From contig CAWHHJ010000028.1 in the NCBI GenBank assembly GCA_963829085.1, positions 74,589 through 138,588 on the forward strand: 64,000 nt of DNA, read 5' to 3'. This DNA is from PALSA-1004 sp963829085 (lineage in GTDB: Bacteria > Pseudomonadota > Gammaproteobacteria > Burkholderiales > SG8-41). Positions within the stretch are counted from its first letter, which is position 1. Every line of letters starts with the position of its first letter. The notes beneath the pieces are model-generated. The model did no database searches. It was not told the origin of the DNA and saw only the letters and a program-made list of their open reading frames with translations. This document shows positions 55,778 to 63,777 of this stretch, in pieces. The position numbers and the translations under genes are program-made.

Positions 55778-55827
55778 GATTCGGTTCTCCTGTATTCGGT
55801 TTGTCGCGCGATGAGCGAGGCGCCGCG

Positions 55828-56813
55828 CTATTCCGCCTTGATGCCCGCGCTCTTGATGACGGCAGTCCAGCGATCCATCTCGTCTGCTACCAGTTTCGTC
55901 GCCTGTGCCGGCGTGTTGCCCACTGCGTCCACGCCGAGTTCAGCGAAGCGCTTTTTGGCATCTGCAGTGTTCAACGACGCAATCATCGCCTGGTTCAATC
56001 GTTCGACGACCGGCTGCGGAGTACCCGCAGGAACGGCATAGCCAACCCAGAACTGCATAATCATTTTTGGCAGTGCCGCCTCGGGCGCGGAGGGTACATC
56101 CGGAAGCACCCGCGCACGCTTTTCGTCGGTCACCATCAACGCACGCAGTCTTTTGGAATTTACATACGGGATGATCGTGGGCACGGCCGAGACCAGCACC
56201 TGCACTTGTCCGCCCATTAAATCCTGCAGCACGGCTCCGGCGCCTTTATATGGGATGTGGACCATTCTGATGCCGGTCAGATTTTTCAAAAGCTCCGACC
56301 CGAGATGCGTATTCGTTCCATTGCCGCCGGAGCCGTAGTTCAACTCACCCGGCCGGGCGCGCGCGAGCGCGAGGAGGTCCTTCACGCTTTTAACCGGCAG
56401 CGAAGGCGTCACGACCAGCGCGTGCGGCACGGAAGTGGCCGTCACCACATGCAGAAAATCTTTGCGCGGATCGAACGGCAGGTTCGGAATGAGTCCTGCG
56501 GCGATTGCAAATGACAACTCGGTTGCGAGTACAGTGTATCCATCCGCGGGCGATCGTGCGACCGCGTTCCAACCGATAACGCCGCCACCACCGGCGCGAT
56601 TATCGGCGATGACCTGCCGGTCGAGCTGGGCGGTCAGCTCTTTGGCCATGATGCGCGTGATGATGTCCGTGCTACCGCCGGCCGAGAAAGGTACCGAGCA
56701 GCGTACATCGACCTCGTCGGATATCCGGCTTGCGCGAACGCCAGTGTCGATACCAAGGCAGCGGCCGCTGACGTGAGCGCGCTTGCCGCCATGTAATGTG
56801 CTTTGATCGTCAT
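55828..56813 (-). CDS. Bug-family periplasmic solute-binding protein, probably frameshifted near the N-terminus
   Basis: This is a Bug protein of about 328 residues. The best start is the ATG at 56813 (MTIKAHYMAASALTSAAAAL, a signal peptide reaching FAQAGYP). Near 56702-56705 the frame must shift to reach VPFSAGGSTDIITRIMAKEL; either one base is missing or two are extra at a GTAC. Later hallmarks are ADNRAGGGGVIG, SPADGYTVLATE, LVVTPSLPVKSV and MVHIPYKGAGAVLQD. It is upstream of the HMG-CoA lyase gene by 50 bases. Confidence 0.85.
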
Positions 56814-57086
56814 CTTTCGCTATTCGTTTATTCGCGCCGTCGGTCTCAGACAGTCGCACGCTCGGAGCTGTTTCGCGCCCGTAACACGGAGTTATTGCCG
56901 CCTGGCCGCTGCGTCAATCGGCCGCTGCGCCGAGTATATGCCCACGCGGCACCGCTTGTGTCCGGCAACCGTCGAAGCGCCCTGCCCATGCTTGCACGAT
57001 GCGGTCCATTCACTGCACAATCCGCCTTCGATAAGAGCGACAACTCGCGCGCCCAGCCTCAAGTCCCCCAAACCAAGGAGTAGTCC
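56814..57086. other. Divergent intergenic region before the RidA genes
   Basis: This 273-base region between the divergent Bug and RidA genes should hold both promoters. I see no convincing -35/-10 pair. A CAAGGAG stretch at about 57072-57078 serves as the ribosome-binding site of the first RidA gene. Confidence 0.4.
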
Positions 57087-57437
57087 ATGAGCAATATCAT
57101 CCGTCATCAATCGGACGCGCGCCTCAGCCGTGCGGTCATTCATAACGGCGTTGTTTATCTGGCCGGCATCACAGCGGACAACCGCGGCGGCACGAGCAAG
57201 ACGCAGACAGAGGAGATACTTGCGAAAATTGATGCGCTTCTCAAGCTCGCGGGCAGCAGCAAATCACGTCTGCTTTCGACCGTAGTTTACGTGGCTGATA
57301 TGCGCGTGAAGCCCGGCATGGACGAAGCGTGGATGGCGTGGATCGATCCGAAAAATCCGCCGGCGCGCGCGACCGTGGAAACGCGTCTGGGCACTGCCGA
57401 TACGCTGGTTGAAATCATGGTCACCGCGGCGCAGTAA
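57087..57437 (+). CDS. RidA-family protein (copy 1)
   Basis: This 116-residue YjgF/RidA-family protein has VVYLAGITADNRG near residue 21, KIDALLKLAGSSKSRLLSTVV and the ARATVETRLG end, with the Arg of the imine-binding pocket in RATVE. RidA hydrolyses reactive enamine/imine intermediates. A strong CAAGGAG precedes the start. It is the first of two similar genes 24 bases apart. Confidence 0.92.
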   Translation: MSNIIRHQSDARLSRAVIHNGVVYLAGITADNRGGTSKTQTEEILAKIDALLKLAGSSKSRLLSTVVYVADMRVKPGMDEAWMAWIDPKNPPARATVETRLGTADTLVEIMVTAAQ

Positions 57438-57461
57438 TTCCATCGCACAGGACGCAGACCA

Positions 57462-57815
57462 ATGAGCAATGACATCATCCGCTACGATCCGGACAAGCGG
57501 CTCTCCGACATGGTTGAGTACAACGGCACCCTGTACCTCGCTGGCCAGGTGGGCGAAGACCTCGCAGCCGATGCCAAGGGCCAGACGGAAAGCATCCTGC
57601 GGCAGATCGACAAGCTGCTGGCCCGCGGCGGCAGCGACAAATCGAAAATACTATCGACGGTAATTTTTGTTGCTGACATGCGCCACAAAGCCAGGATGGA
57701 CGAAGCCTGGGGGGCATGGATGACCGCGCCCAATGCACCCGCGCGTGCAACCGTGGAAGCGCGCCTTGGTTCAGCTGACACGCTCGTCGAAATCATGTGC
57801 GTCGCAATCAAGTGA
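57462..57815 (+). CDS. RidA-family protein (copy 2)
   Basis: This 117-residue RidA-family protein is clearly related to the previous one (shared FVADMR, MDEAW, ARATVEARLGSADTLVEIM), so they arose by tandem duplication. Two different RidA subgroups often act on different imines. Its stop is 49 bases before the HAD-type dehalogenase gene, with which it may be co-transcribed. Confidence 0.92.
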   Translation: MSNDIIRYDPDKRLSDMVEYNGTLYLAGQVGEDLAADAKGQTESILRQIDKLLARGGSDKSKILSTVIFVADMRHKARMDEAWGAWMTAPNAPARATVEARLGSADTLVEIMCVAIK

Positions 57816-57864
57816 CCGCCGCCGCGCAATCTTCAGAGGCGAAGCCGTCACAAGGAGCCCGGCC

Positions 57865-58596
57865 ATGAGCATTAAAGACGGCACAGATCTCTCGGCAGTC
57901 AAGGCTCTGACATTTGATGTATTCGGCACGGTTGTCGACTGGCGCGGCAGCATCATGCGTGAAGTACGAGAACTCGCGCGCGCCAAATCGCTTAGACTCA
58001 ATGCTGCGAAGTTCGCCGATGCCTGGCGCAAAGGCTACCGTCCGGCAATGGACCGCGTCGCCAGCGGCGAATTGCCGTGGACGAAAATCGATGATCTTCA
58101 CCGCATGATCCTCGATGACATCCTCGCTCAGTTCAAGATAAGTTCATTGAGTGAAGAAGAAAAGGCGAATCTCAATCGGGCCTGGCACCGGCTGAAGCCG
58201 TGGCCTGACACCGTGCGCGGCCTCAAACGCCTGAAAAAGCGGTTTACGATTGCGACGCTTTCGAATGGCAATGTCGCGCTGCTCAACAACATGGCTAAAA
58301 ACGCCGGACTACCGTGGGACTTGATTCTTTCCGCCGAAGTCTTTCACCATTACAAACCGGATCCCGAGGCTTATCTTGGAGCTGCGGATATCCTCGGACT
58401 CAAGCCCGCAGAGGTCATGATGGTTGCCGCTCACAAAGACGACTTGCGCCACGCCGCAAAGCAGGGCCTCAAAACGGCGCTGGTACTGCGTCCGCTCGAG
58501 TACGGAAAAGGCCGGCATCCCGACTTGAGCGCGGAGCCCGCGTTCGATGTGAACGCCCAAAACTTTATGGATCTCGCCGATCACCTCGGCGCCTGA
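57865..58596 (+). CDS. HAD-superfamily haloacid dehalogenase type II
   Basis: This 243-residue enzyme of the L-2-haloacid dehalogenase branch has LTFDVFGTVVDWRGSI with the nucleophilic Asp (about 16), FTIATLSNGNVALL, FHHYKPDPEAYLGAADILGL with the Lys, and MVAAHKDDLRHAAKQGLKTA. AAGGAG lies upstream of the ATG at 57865. It replaces halogen by hydroxyl at C2 of haloacids or a related phosphatase-like reaction. It follows the two RidA genes. The protein is complete, and its end coincides with the sequence junction. Confidence 0.92.
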   Translation: MSIKDGTDLSAVKALTFDVFGTVVDWRGSIMREVRELARAKSLRLNAAKFADAWRKGYRPAMDRVASGELPWTKIDDLHRMILDDILAQFKISSLSEEEKANLNRAWHRLKPWPDTVRGLKRLKKRFTIATLSNGNVALLNNMAKNAGLPWDLILSAEVFHHYKPDPEAYLGAADILGLKPAEVMMVAAHKDDLRHAAKQGLKTALVLRPLEYGKGRHPDLSAEPAFDVNAQNFMDLADHLGA

Positions 58597-58868
58597 CGGC
58601 TCAGCCTGCACTCACCGGCGAGAACGAGGAAGGCCTCCTGATTCGCCTCGGCGTGGTAAACGCTGCTCTGGCCGGGCTCGAGGACGGTCACATTGATCCC
58701 GAGTTGCGCGAACTCGATCGGAGACTCGCCGTACTCATTGGCAAACCAACACGCCGCGCCCCTCGTCTGCGACGAGAACCACTCGGCATCGCGCACGTTG
58801 ACGACAAACCAACCCTCCGTGACGGGAGCAAGCCCGGAGCCGGCGTCCTCAAGCCTCGCTTCGTTCAC
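58581..58868 (-). pseudogene. Cupin-domain protein, truncated at the junction
   Basis: The start is a GTG at 58868 (VNEARLEDAGSGLAPVTEGW); the chain then reads VRDAEWFSSQTRGAACWF, and EPGQSSVYHAEANQEAFLVL holds the first cupin motif with the metal His and Glu. After GECRL the reading frame enters HAD antisense DNA and stops at 58581. The full family (seen mainly in Actinobacteria) continues with a second cupin motif, missing here. Confidence 0.7.
58595..58604. other. Junction between two unlike sequences
   Basis: Immediately after the HAD stop the composition and gene families change. A minus-strand cupin gene reads normally up to about 58602 and then runs into the antisense of the HAD end, which cuts off its C-terminal half. 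Everything to the right differs in GC and codon use from the left. This is a break point of an assembly chimera or of an insertion. Confidence 0.65.
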
Positions 58869-58997
58869 GCAGCAGATTCTCGCAGTCCAAGCGACGGCTG
58901 TCTCGCCTGCCCCAGCGGCTTTACGCTCGGCAGCTGCTCGGTGCATGGGACGGGCCGGTAACCCGCCGCCGTGTTGAGGCGCACGGCGGGCTGTCGG

Positions 58998-59495
58998 TCA
59001 GCGCATGCGTGCGAGTCGTTCGGCTTCGTCGAGCCACGCGTTGACTTGGCGAATGGCATCTTGGCGGGCTGGGATGCCGGTCGGGAACAGCGATTGCAGC
59101 AGCTTGTCGCGGTCGATTGGAGCGCCTTGACCGTTCGCCGACCTGCGGATGCGACGCGTGCTACCGGCGGGGCGCGCCGTCGGCGGACGCGTGGCCGCCT
59201 GCCGCTTTACGGCCGTAGCGGGCCGTGGCGAGCCGGTCGTCTTCCGGCGCGACAACGGTGTGTTCGAGCCCGCCGCTGTCTTCCCTCTCGGGGCTGAGCG
59301 CGCCGCTTCAGTCTTGCCGGTACGCGTCGCTTTCTGCGCACTGACGCGTGCTACGGCTGAAGCGCCCGCGATACCGTGGGCTCGGTTGCGGTGGGCGCCC
59401 AATGAAGCTGGGCGAGTGAACGTCTTACCGCATTCGGGGCAGACCAACTCGGCAGTCTTCCGCTTTGTCACTGAACGTTTGCGTGGGCTCATCAA
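58998..59495 (-). CDS. C2H2 zinc-finger-like protein with basic linker
   Basis: This 165-residue protein has one classical C2H2 finger, CPECGKTFTRPASLGAHRNR followed by AH (C-x2-C-x12-H-x4-H, residues about 19-41). A long basic, Ala/Arg/Pro/Thr-rich linker follows (about 42-120), then a helical end (LLQSLFPTGIPARQDAI, RQVNAWLDEAERLARMR). Bacterial C2H2 fingers of this animal-like spacing are uncommon. The basic linker suggests nucleic-acid binding. Function is unknown. Confidence 0.65.
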   Translation of the reverse strand: MMSPRKRSVTKRKTAELVCPECGKTFTRPASLGAHRNRAHGIAGASAVARVSAQKATRTGKTEAARSAPRGKTAAGSNTPLSRRKTTGSPRPATAVKRQAATRPPTARPAGSTRRIRRSANGQGAPIDRDKLLQSLFPTGIPARQDAIRQVNAWLDEAERLARMR

Positions 59496-59638
59496 ACGAT
59501 CCCTTCCTGGCTAGGGGAAACGAACGATGCTTCGTCAATAAGAGTACGCGTCGTGGAGAGCCGTGCGAGTCGCGACATTGCACGTGACAACAGTTGTGAA
59601 TGGATGCCGCGTTTAGATTCGCCTCGCCGTGATCGCAA

Positions 59639-60069
59639 TTAGGTCACGACGAACGAGGCGTGTTGCGAGCCGGCTGCGCCGCAGGACACGTCGATCGGCC
59701 AACGGCCCGAGGTCGTGCGAGTGCCGACATCCACGTCCAAGTGATCCGGCTGGCGCTTGCGAGCTGCGGGTAGAGGCCGGCAGCGGAGGAGGGACCGGAC
59801 TTGTAGGTGACGACGATCGAGGAACTCGTCCCAGTCGGGGCGGCGACGGTCAGGGTCGCGTCGGAGCCGGCACTGATGGGCGAGGTGAGGGAGACGAGCC
59901 TCACCTTCCCGTGACCCGTTGCTGTTCCGGGCGATGGGACACGCGGCGATGGCGTCCCCGACGCACGCGGTGTCCCCGGTCCGTTTCCTCCACTTAAAGG
60001 AAGAGTCTCTGCCGGAGCTTGGCGACAGCAGCGCGGCGCGCGACGCGCTTGCCGTGCTTCGACGCGCAA
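59639..60069 (-). CDS. Putative secreted Ig-like/beta-sandwich protein, frameshifted, start uncertain
   Basis: The frame encodes a Ser/Pro-rich stretch followed by a beta-sandwich-like sequence: VRLVSLTSPISAGSDATLTV, SSSIVVTYKSGPSSAAGLYP, SRITWTW, then GRWPIDVSCGAAGSQHASFV. A base is missing near 59731; adding it joins the two parts as ITWTWDVGTRTTSGRWPIDV. Such single-domain proteins in actinobacteria are secreted with N-terminal Pro-rich linkers. The true start could lie further upstream in another frame. Only the last 100 residues are well supported. Confidence 0.5.
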
Positions 60070-60220
60070 ATCGCGCGGAATGAGAGTAGGGCATCCGCTG
60101 TACGGCGCGAAGCGATGTGCTCGGCAGCCCCGTGGGTCTTTCTTGTGCGGTCAGAATTCGGTGTTCCGCGTCGAATCGTGTCAGTACGTCGCAACGCGCC
60201 TGCGGCGCGCGCACGACCCT

Positions 60221-60937
60221 TCACGCTGGCGGCGAAGCGCCATGCGTTTCGATGCGGAGGTATGTGGTCGTTGACAGTGGCTGCTTATCGTGGTCGGTCT
60301 GACGAAAGGCACGGTAAGACAACTGAACCGTAAGTTGCGGGTTGCCGCCGCGGGCCGCACGAATCACGATGATGAACCGTTGGCTACCCAAGACCGGCCG
60401 CGAGCGTCGGCGGATTATTTGCCACCACGGCTCTGACGTCAGTTCGCCGTATGCTAGAAGCGCGGCGCGCTTCCGAGTGGCCTTCCGTGACGTCTCCAGA
60501 CTTGCGCTGGCCAGCTTTAAGTCCACGCCGAGTTTTACGCCGCTGGATGCCTCGACCTCGTCCCACTCGGACAGAGGCATCATTGACCAAGCCACGGGCG
60601 GCGAGGGTGCCGTAGGTTCGGCCAGGGTAACCGCCATCGTCGCGCTGCGAACCGGCCTGATCCATGATGCTTCGAACGAGCACGCAAGATGCACGAGGTA
60701 GAAGTCTGCGCTCTCCTGCGCGATGAACGCCCGAAGAGTTGGGTCACTCTCGACCTGCTGCGCATCGAGGGGAATCGCGAGTGGCTGAGCGAGAACCATG
60801 GCGATAGGCGGGTGGGATACCGTCGCGTTGAGTCCCCCGCCGATTCCCCCGCCGACGACCTGCTCGAAAGGATCGTCGGGAAGAGCCACCGCAAGGCTCC
60901 CGTCCATCGACCGTTGAAGGCGCAAGTTGCTCGCCAT
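60221..60937 (-). CDS. Hypothetical protein
   Basis: This 238-residue open frame has coding-like composition (LACSFEASWIRP, LTSEPWWQIIRRRSRPVLGS, RFIIVIRAARGGNPQLTVQL) and no signal or membrane segment. I do not recognise the family. It may form an operon with a short open frame ending 40 bases upstream (60977-61207). Some risk of being spurious in a GC-rich region. Confidence 0.5.
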   Translation of the reverse strand: MASNLRLQRSMDGSLAVALPDDPFEQVVGGGIGGGLNATVSHPPIAMVLAQPLAIPLDAQQVESDPTLRAFIAQESADFYLVHLACSFEASWIRPVRSATMAVTLAEPTAPSPPVAWSMMPLSEWDEVEASSGVKLGVDLKLASASLETSRKATRKRAALLAYGELTSEPWWQIIRRRSRPVLGSQRFIIVIRAARGGNPQLTVQLSYRAFRQTDHDKQPLSTTTYLRIETHGASPPA

Positions 60938-60976
60938 GCGCTGACGCTACATCGCCTAGCGCTGACGTAACAATGC

Positions 60977-61207
60977 TCAGGACGAAATCCGGGCTGAGGC
61001 TCGTGTAAGCGATGCGTTCGCGCGCGAGATCATGCGTGAAGGTTCGGGGTCGGTACGTTTGATCTGGTTTGTCCAGGCGAGACGCTCGCAGAGCATTTGT
61101 AGCCCCGTGCGGCCGAGATTCACGTACTCCGTCGCGGCACCTTTACCGACCTTGACCACGGCTGACGCGAGGTATACGTTCGTGACGAGACCAGGATCGT
61201 TGATGGG
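60977..61207 (-). CDS. Possible short hypothetical protein, start not found
   Basis: A minus-strand frame ends at 60977 with natural-looking sequence (DPGLVTNVYLASAVVKVGK, TEYVNLGRTGLQMLCERLAW). No good ATG start is seen, and the extension further upstream is the antisense of the protease. It could be a real gene with a GTG/CTG start or an artefact. Between 60938 and 61270 nothing else is recognised except the ribosome-binding site of the protease (AAAGGAG). Confidence 0.25.
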   Translation of the reverse strand, partial: PINDPGLVTNVYLASAVVKVGKGAATEYVNLGRTGLQMLCERLAWTNQIKRTDPEPSRMISRANASLTRASARISS

Positions 61208-61270
61208 GGAACCGGCGTCGATTGCTGCTGCGGCACGCCCGCCTCGCCCGAAGCCGAAAGGAGCAATCGA

Positions 61271-63305
61271 ATGGCCGACGTCGACCTTCACGCCCTGCGC
61301 ACGGCGATTCAGGAGGGCGGGCACAAGTGGGAGGTGAGGGAGGTCCCGGAGGGCGAGCATCACGCGCTCGGCAACCTTCCGTCCGACCCGCACCACATCC
61401 AGCAGACCATCGCGACCGCCGAGCGACTCGTCCGCTCGCGCATCCGCATGGCGCCGATCGGCGCCGCTGCGCCGGACGAGTCGTTCAAGCTCTCGATTCC
61501 GGCGGCCGGTCTCAACATTCCGTCCTCGTTCGACTGGCGGACCCGCGGCGTCATCGGCCCGGTCACGGACCAGCGCCGGTGCGGCTCGTGTGTCTCGTTC
61601 GCGACGGTCGGACTCACCGGGGCGATGGCCGCGATCGAGCTCGGCGCGCGCGACCTCAACCTCTCGGAGGCGGACCAGCACTTCTGCTCGTCGCACGGCG
61701 CGAAGCTGCGGCGGCTGGAACAACGCCGACTCGCTTGGCCAGATCAAGTCGAGGGGAGTCGTCACCGAGCGCGCGTTCCGCTACATGAACGCCTTCGACA
61801 GCCCGCCGGTGAACGATCCGAGCGACACGGACGTTTGGATCGCGCACTGCCGCGGAGTCAGCAACCGCGCGTACCACACATACAAGATCACCGACTACAG
61901 CGGTTGGACCTCGTTCCTGCTCGGCCTGCCGTTCGACGCGCGCAAGTGGTACCTCGCCAACGTCGGGCCGCTCGTCTGCGGGTTCACGGTGTACACGGAC
62001 TTCGACTCGTACGGGGGCGGCGTCTACACCCACACGATGGGCACGGTCCGCGGGGGTCACGCCGTCATGGTCATCGGCTACTCCGACACCGAGGGCTGCT
62101 GGATCTGCCGCAATTCGTGGGGAACCGGCTTCGGCGGTCCCGCGCGCGCCGACGGCACCGGCGCCGGCTTCTTCAAGATGGCGTACGGCACGGCGAACAT
62201 CGACAACGAGGCGTTCTACGGCTGCCACGGCGTCATTCCGCCGGCGACACTCCCGGTCGTGTCGGGCGTCTCGCGCAGCACCGACAAGCTGGACGTCTTC
62301 GCCGCGGGGACGAGCCACGGCATCTACACGGCGGCCTGGGAGCCGGGCGACTCGGCGTGGCAGGGCTGGTGGCAGATGCAGGGCGGCGTCGCAGCGCCGG
62401 GCACGTCGATCTTCGGCGTCTCGCGCAGCAAGGATCACCTCGACGCCTTCGCGGTCGGCACGGACAACGGCATCTACACGGCCGCGTGGCAACCCGGCGA
62501 CACGCACCGGCGCGGGTGGTGGAAGATCCAGGACGGGGCGGCCGCGCCGGGCTCGTCGGTCCACGCCGTATCGCGGAGCGCCGATCACCTCGACGCCTTC
62601 GCGGTCGGAACCGACCATCACATCTACACGGCTGCGTGGCAGCCGGGCGACACCCACTGGCGCGGGTGGTGGCCCGTTCAAGGCGGGGTCGCCGCGCCGA
62701 ACACGACGGTGTTCGGCGTCTCACGGAGCGCGAACAAGCTCGACGTCTTCGCGGTCGGAACCGACCACGGCGTCTACACCGCGGCCTGGCAGGCCGGCGA
62801 CACGCACTGGCGCGGCTGGTGGCGGATCGGGACGCTGAAGGTGGCGCCGAACACGTCGGTCTTCGCCGTCACGCGCAGCGCCGACCACCTCGACATCTTC
62901 GCGGTGGGCGAGGACCACGGGATCTACACGGCCGCGTGGCAGCCGGGTTGGACGTCGTGGCACGGCTGGTGGCGGATCCAGGGCGGGATCGCAGCGCCGA
63001 ACACGTCCGTCTACGGCGTGTCCCGCAGCACCGACCACCTCGATGTCTTCGCCGTCGGCACCGACCACCGTATCTACACCGCCGCGTGGCAGGCCGGCTG
63101 GCCGACGTGGCACGGCTGGTGGACGATCGCCAACGGTGTCGCCGCCGCCGGCACGTCCGTCTACGGCGTCTCCCGCAGCAAGGACCACCTCGACGTGTTC
63201 GCGGTCGGGACCGACTTCGGGATCTACACCGCGGCCTGGCAGCCCGGCTGGACCGGCTGGCACGGCTGGTCTCTCATCGCCGGAGGCGTGGCGGAAGGTG
63301 GCTGA
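61271..63305 (+). CDS. Papain-like cysteine protease with seven-bladed PLL/DUF346-like beta-propeller, frameshifted
   Basis: This protein is about 677 residues after correction. The N-terminal ~85 residues form a pro-region without signal peptide. A C1A papain-like domain follows: catalytic Cys107 in QRRCGSCVSFA, His263 in RGGHAVMVIGY and Asn281 in ICRNSWGTGFG. From residue 333 come seven repeats of exactly 50 residues, each near VSRS..HLDVFAVGTD..IYTAAWQ..W.GWW, like the PLL/DUF346 lectin propeller. One extra A at 61703-61704 shifts the frame; removing it restores the CGGWNNADSLGQIKSRGVV stretch. A strong AAAGGAG lies 8 bases before the ATG. The next gene, an I42-type inhibitor, overlaps its stop. 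Confidence 0.85.
62268..63302 (+). repeat. Seven tandem 150-base repeats within the protease gene
   Basis: Repeat units start at 62268, 62418, 62568, 62718, 62868, 63018 and 63168, exactly 150 bases apart (50 residues each, the last slightly short). The protein pattern is [VT]xRSxxxLD[VAI]FAVGxDxxIYTAAWxxG. Seven equal blades fit a closed beta-propeller. The regular spacing without indels indicates selection for the fold. Confidence 0.88.
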
Positions 63306-63596
63306 GCCGGAGGAACTCGAGGTCGAGGGGGTCGCCGGCGAGCCGATCGAGTTGCCGATCGGCGGCGGCCCCCCGACGGGCTACGGCTGGGAGCTCGAGC
63401 TCCCAGCCGGGGTCGAGCGTCTCGACGACGGATGGGTCCGGAGCCCGCGCCCGAGGTCCGGCTCGGCGGCTCGCACGGGGGACGGGTTCGCGTTCGGGCC
63501 CCGGCGGGCGAGCACGCGCTCGTCGCCCGGCTCGCGCGTCCGTGGGAGCGCGACGAGCCCGCGCGCATCGTCCGGATTCGCCTGCGCGTTCGTTAG
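63298..63596 (+). CDS. Chagasin-like (I42) cysteine protease inhibitor, frameshifted
   Basis: This is a protein of about 99 residues. It starts at a GTG at 63298 that overlaps the protease stop by 8 bases. EELEVEGVAGEPIELPIGGG leads to PPTGYGW, the first loop of chagasin (NPTTGYxW), and ARPWERDEPARIVRIRLRVR holds the RPW loop; the middle loop is GSHGGRVRVRAPAG. One base is missing near 63446; adding it gives RSPAPEVRLGGSHGG. Chagasins block C1A proteases from the cytoplasm or outside. No signal peptide is seen, so it likely guards the producing cell. Confidence 0.7.
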
Positions 63597-63777
63597 CTGT
63601 AGTTCCAAGGACGTTGGTTCATCCGGGCCTCCCTGGAGGCTGAGCACTGTCAAAGGCAGCTCGGCCCCAAGGAGAACACCTGGGTTGACCCGGTTCGGTT
63701 GACACTTCGATGCGCTTGTGAGCCTGCGGTGTCTCTTGCTCCCGACAGTCCATCTACGAACCGGGAGGGAGAGCCGA

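Noticed and set aside
1381..56705. Interpreting the frameshifted genes as real pseudogenes
   Set aside because: Each needs only one small correction, both halves keep family motifs, and most indels share a GTAC context; decay would give scattered stops and larger deletions.
61656..63263. Long minus-strand frames opposite the protease repeats
   Set aside because: Caused by the high GC and repeat structure of the coding strand; no ribosome site or family match.
61271..63643. 790-residue open frame running past the protease
   Set aside because: After the frameshift at 61704 this frame reads Arg/Leu-rich noise; the real protein follows the other frame.
63699..63704. TTGACA before the last gene
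   Set aside because: No acceptable -10 at 15-19 bases; likely chance.
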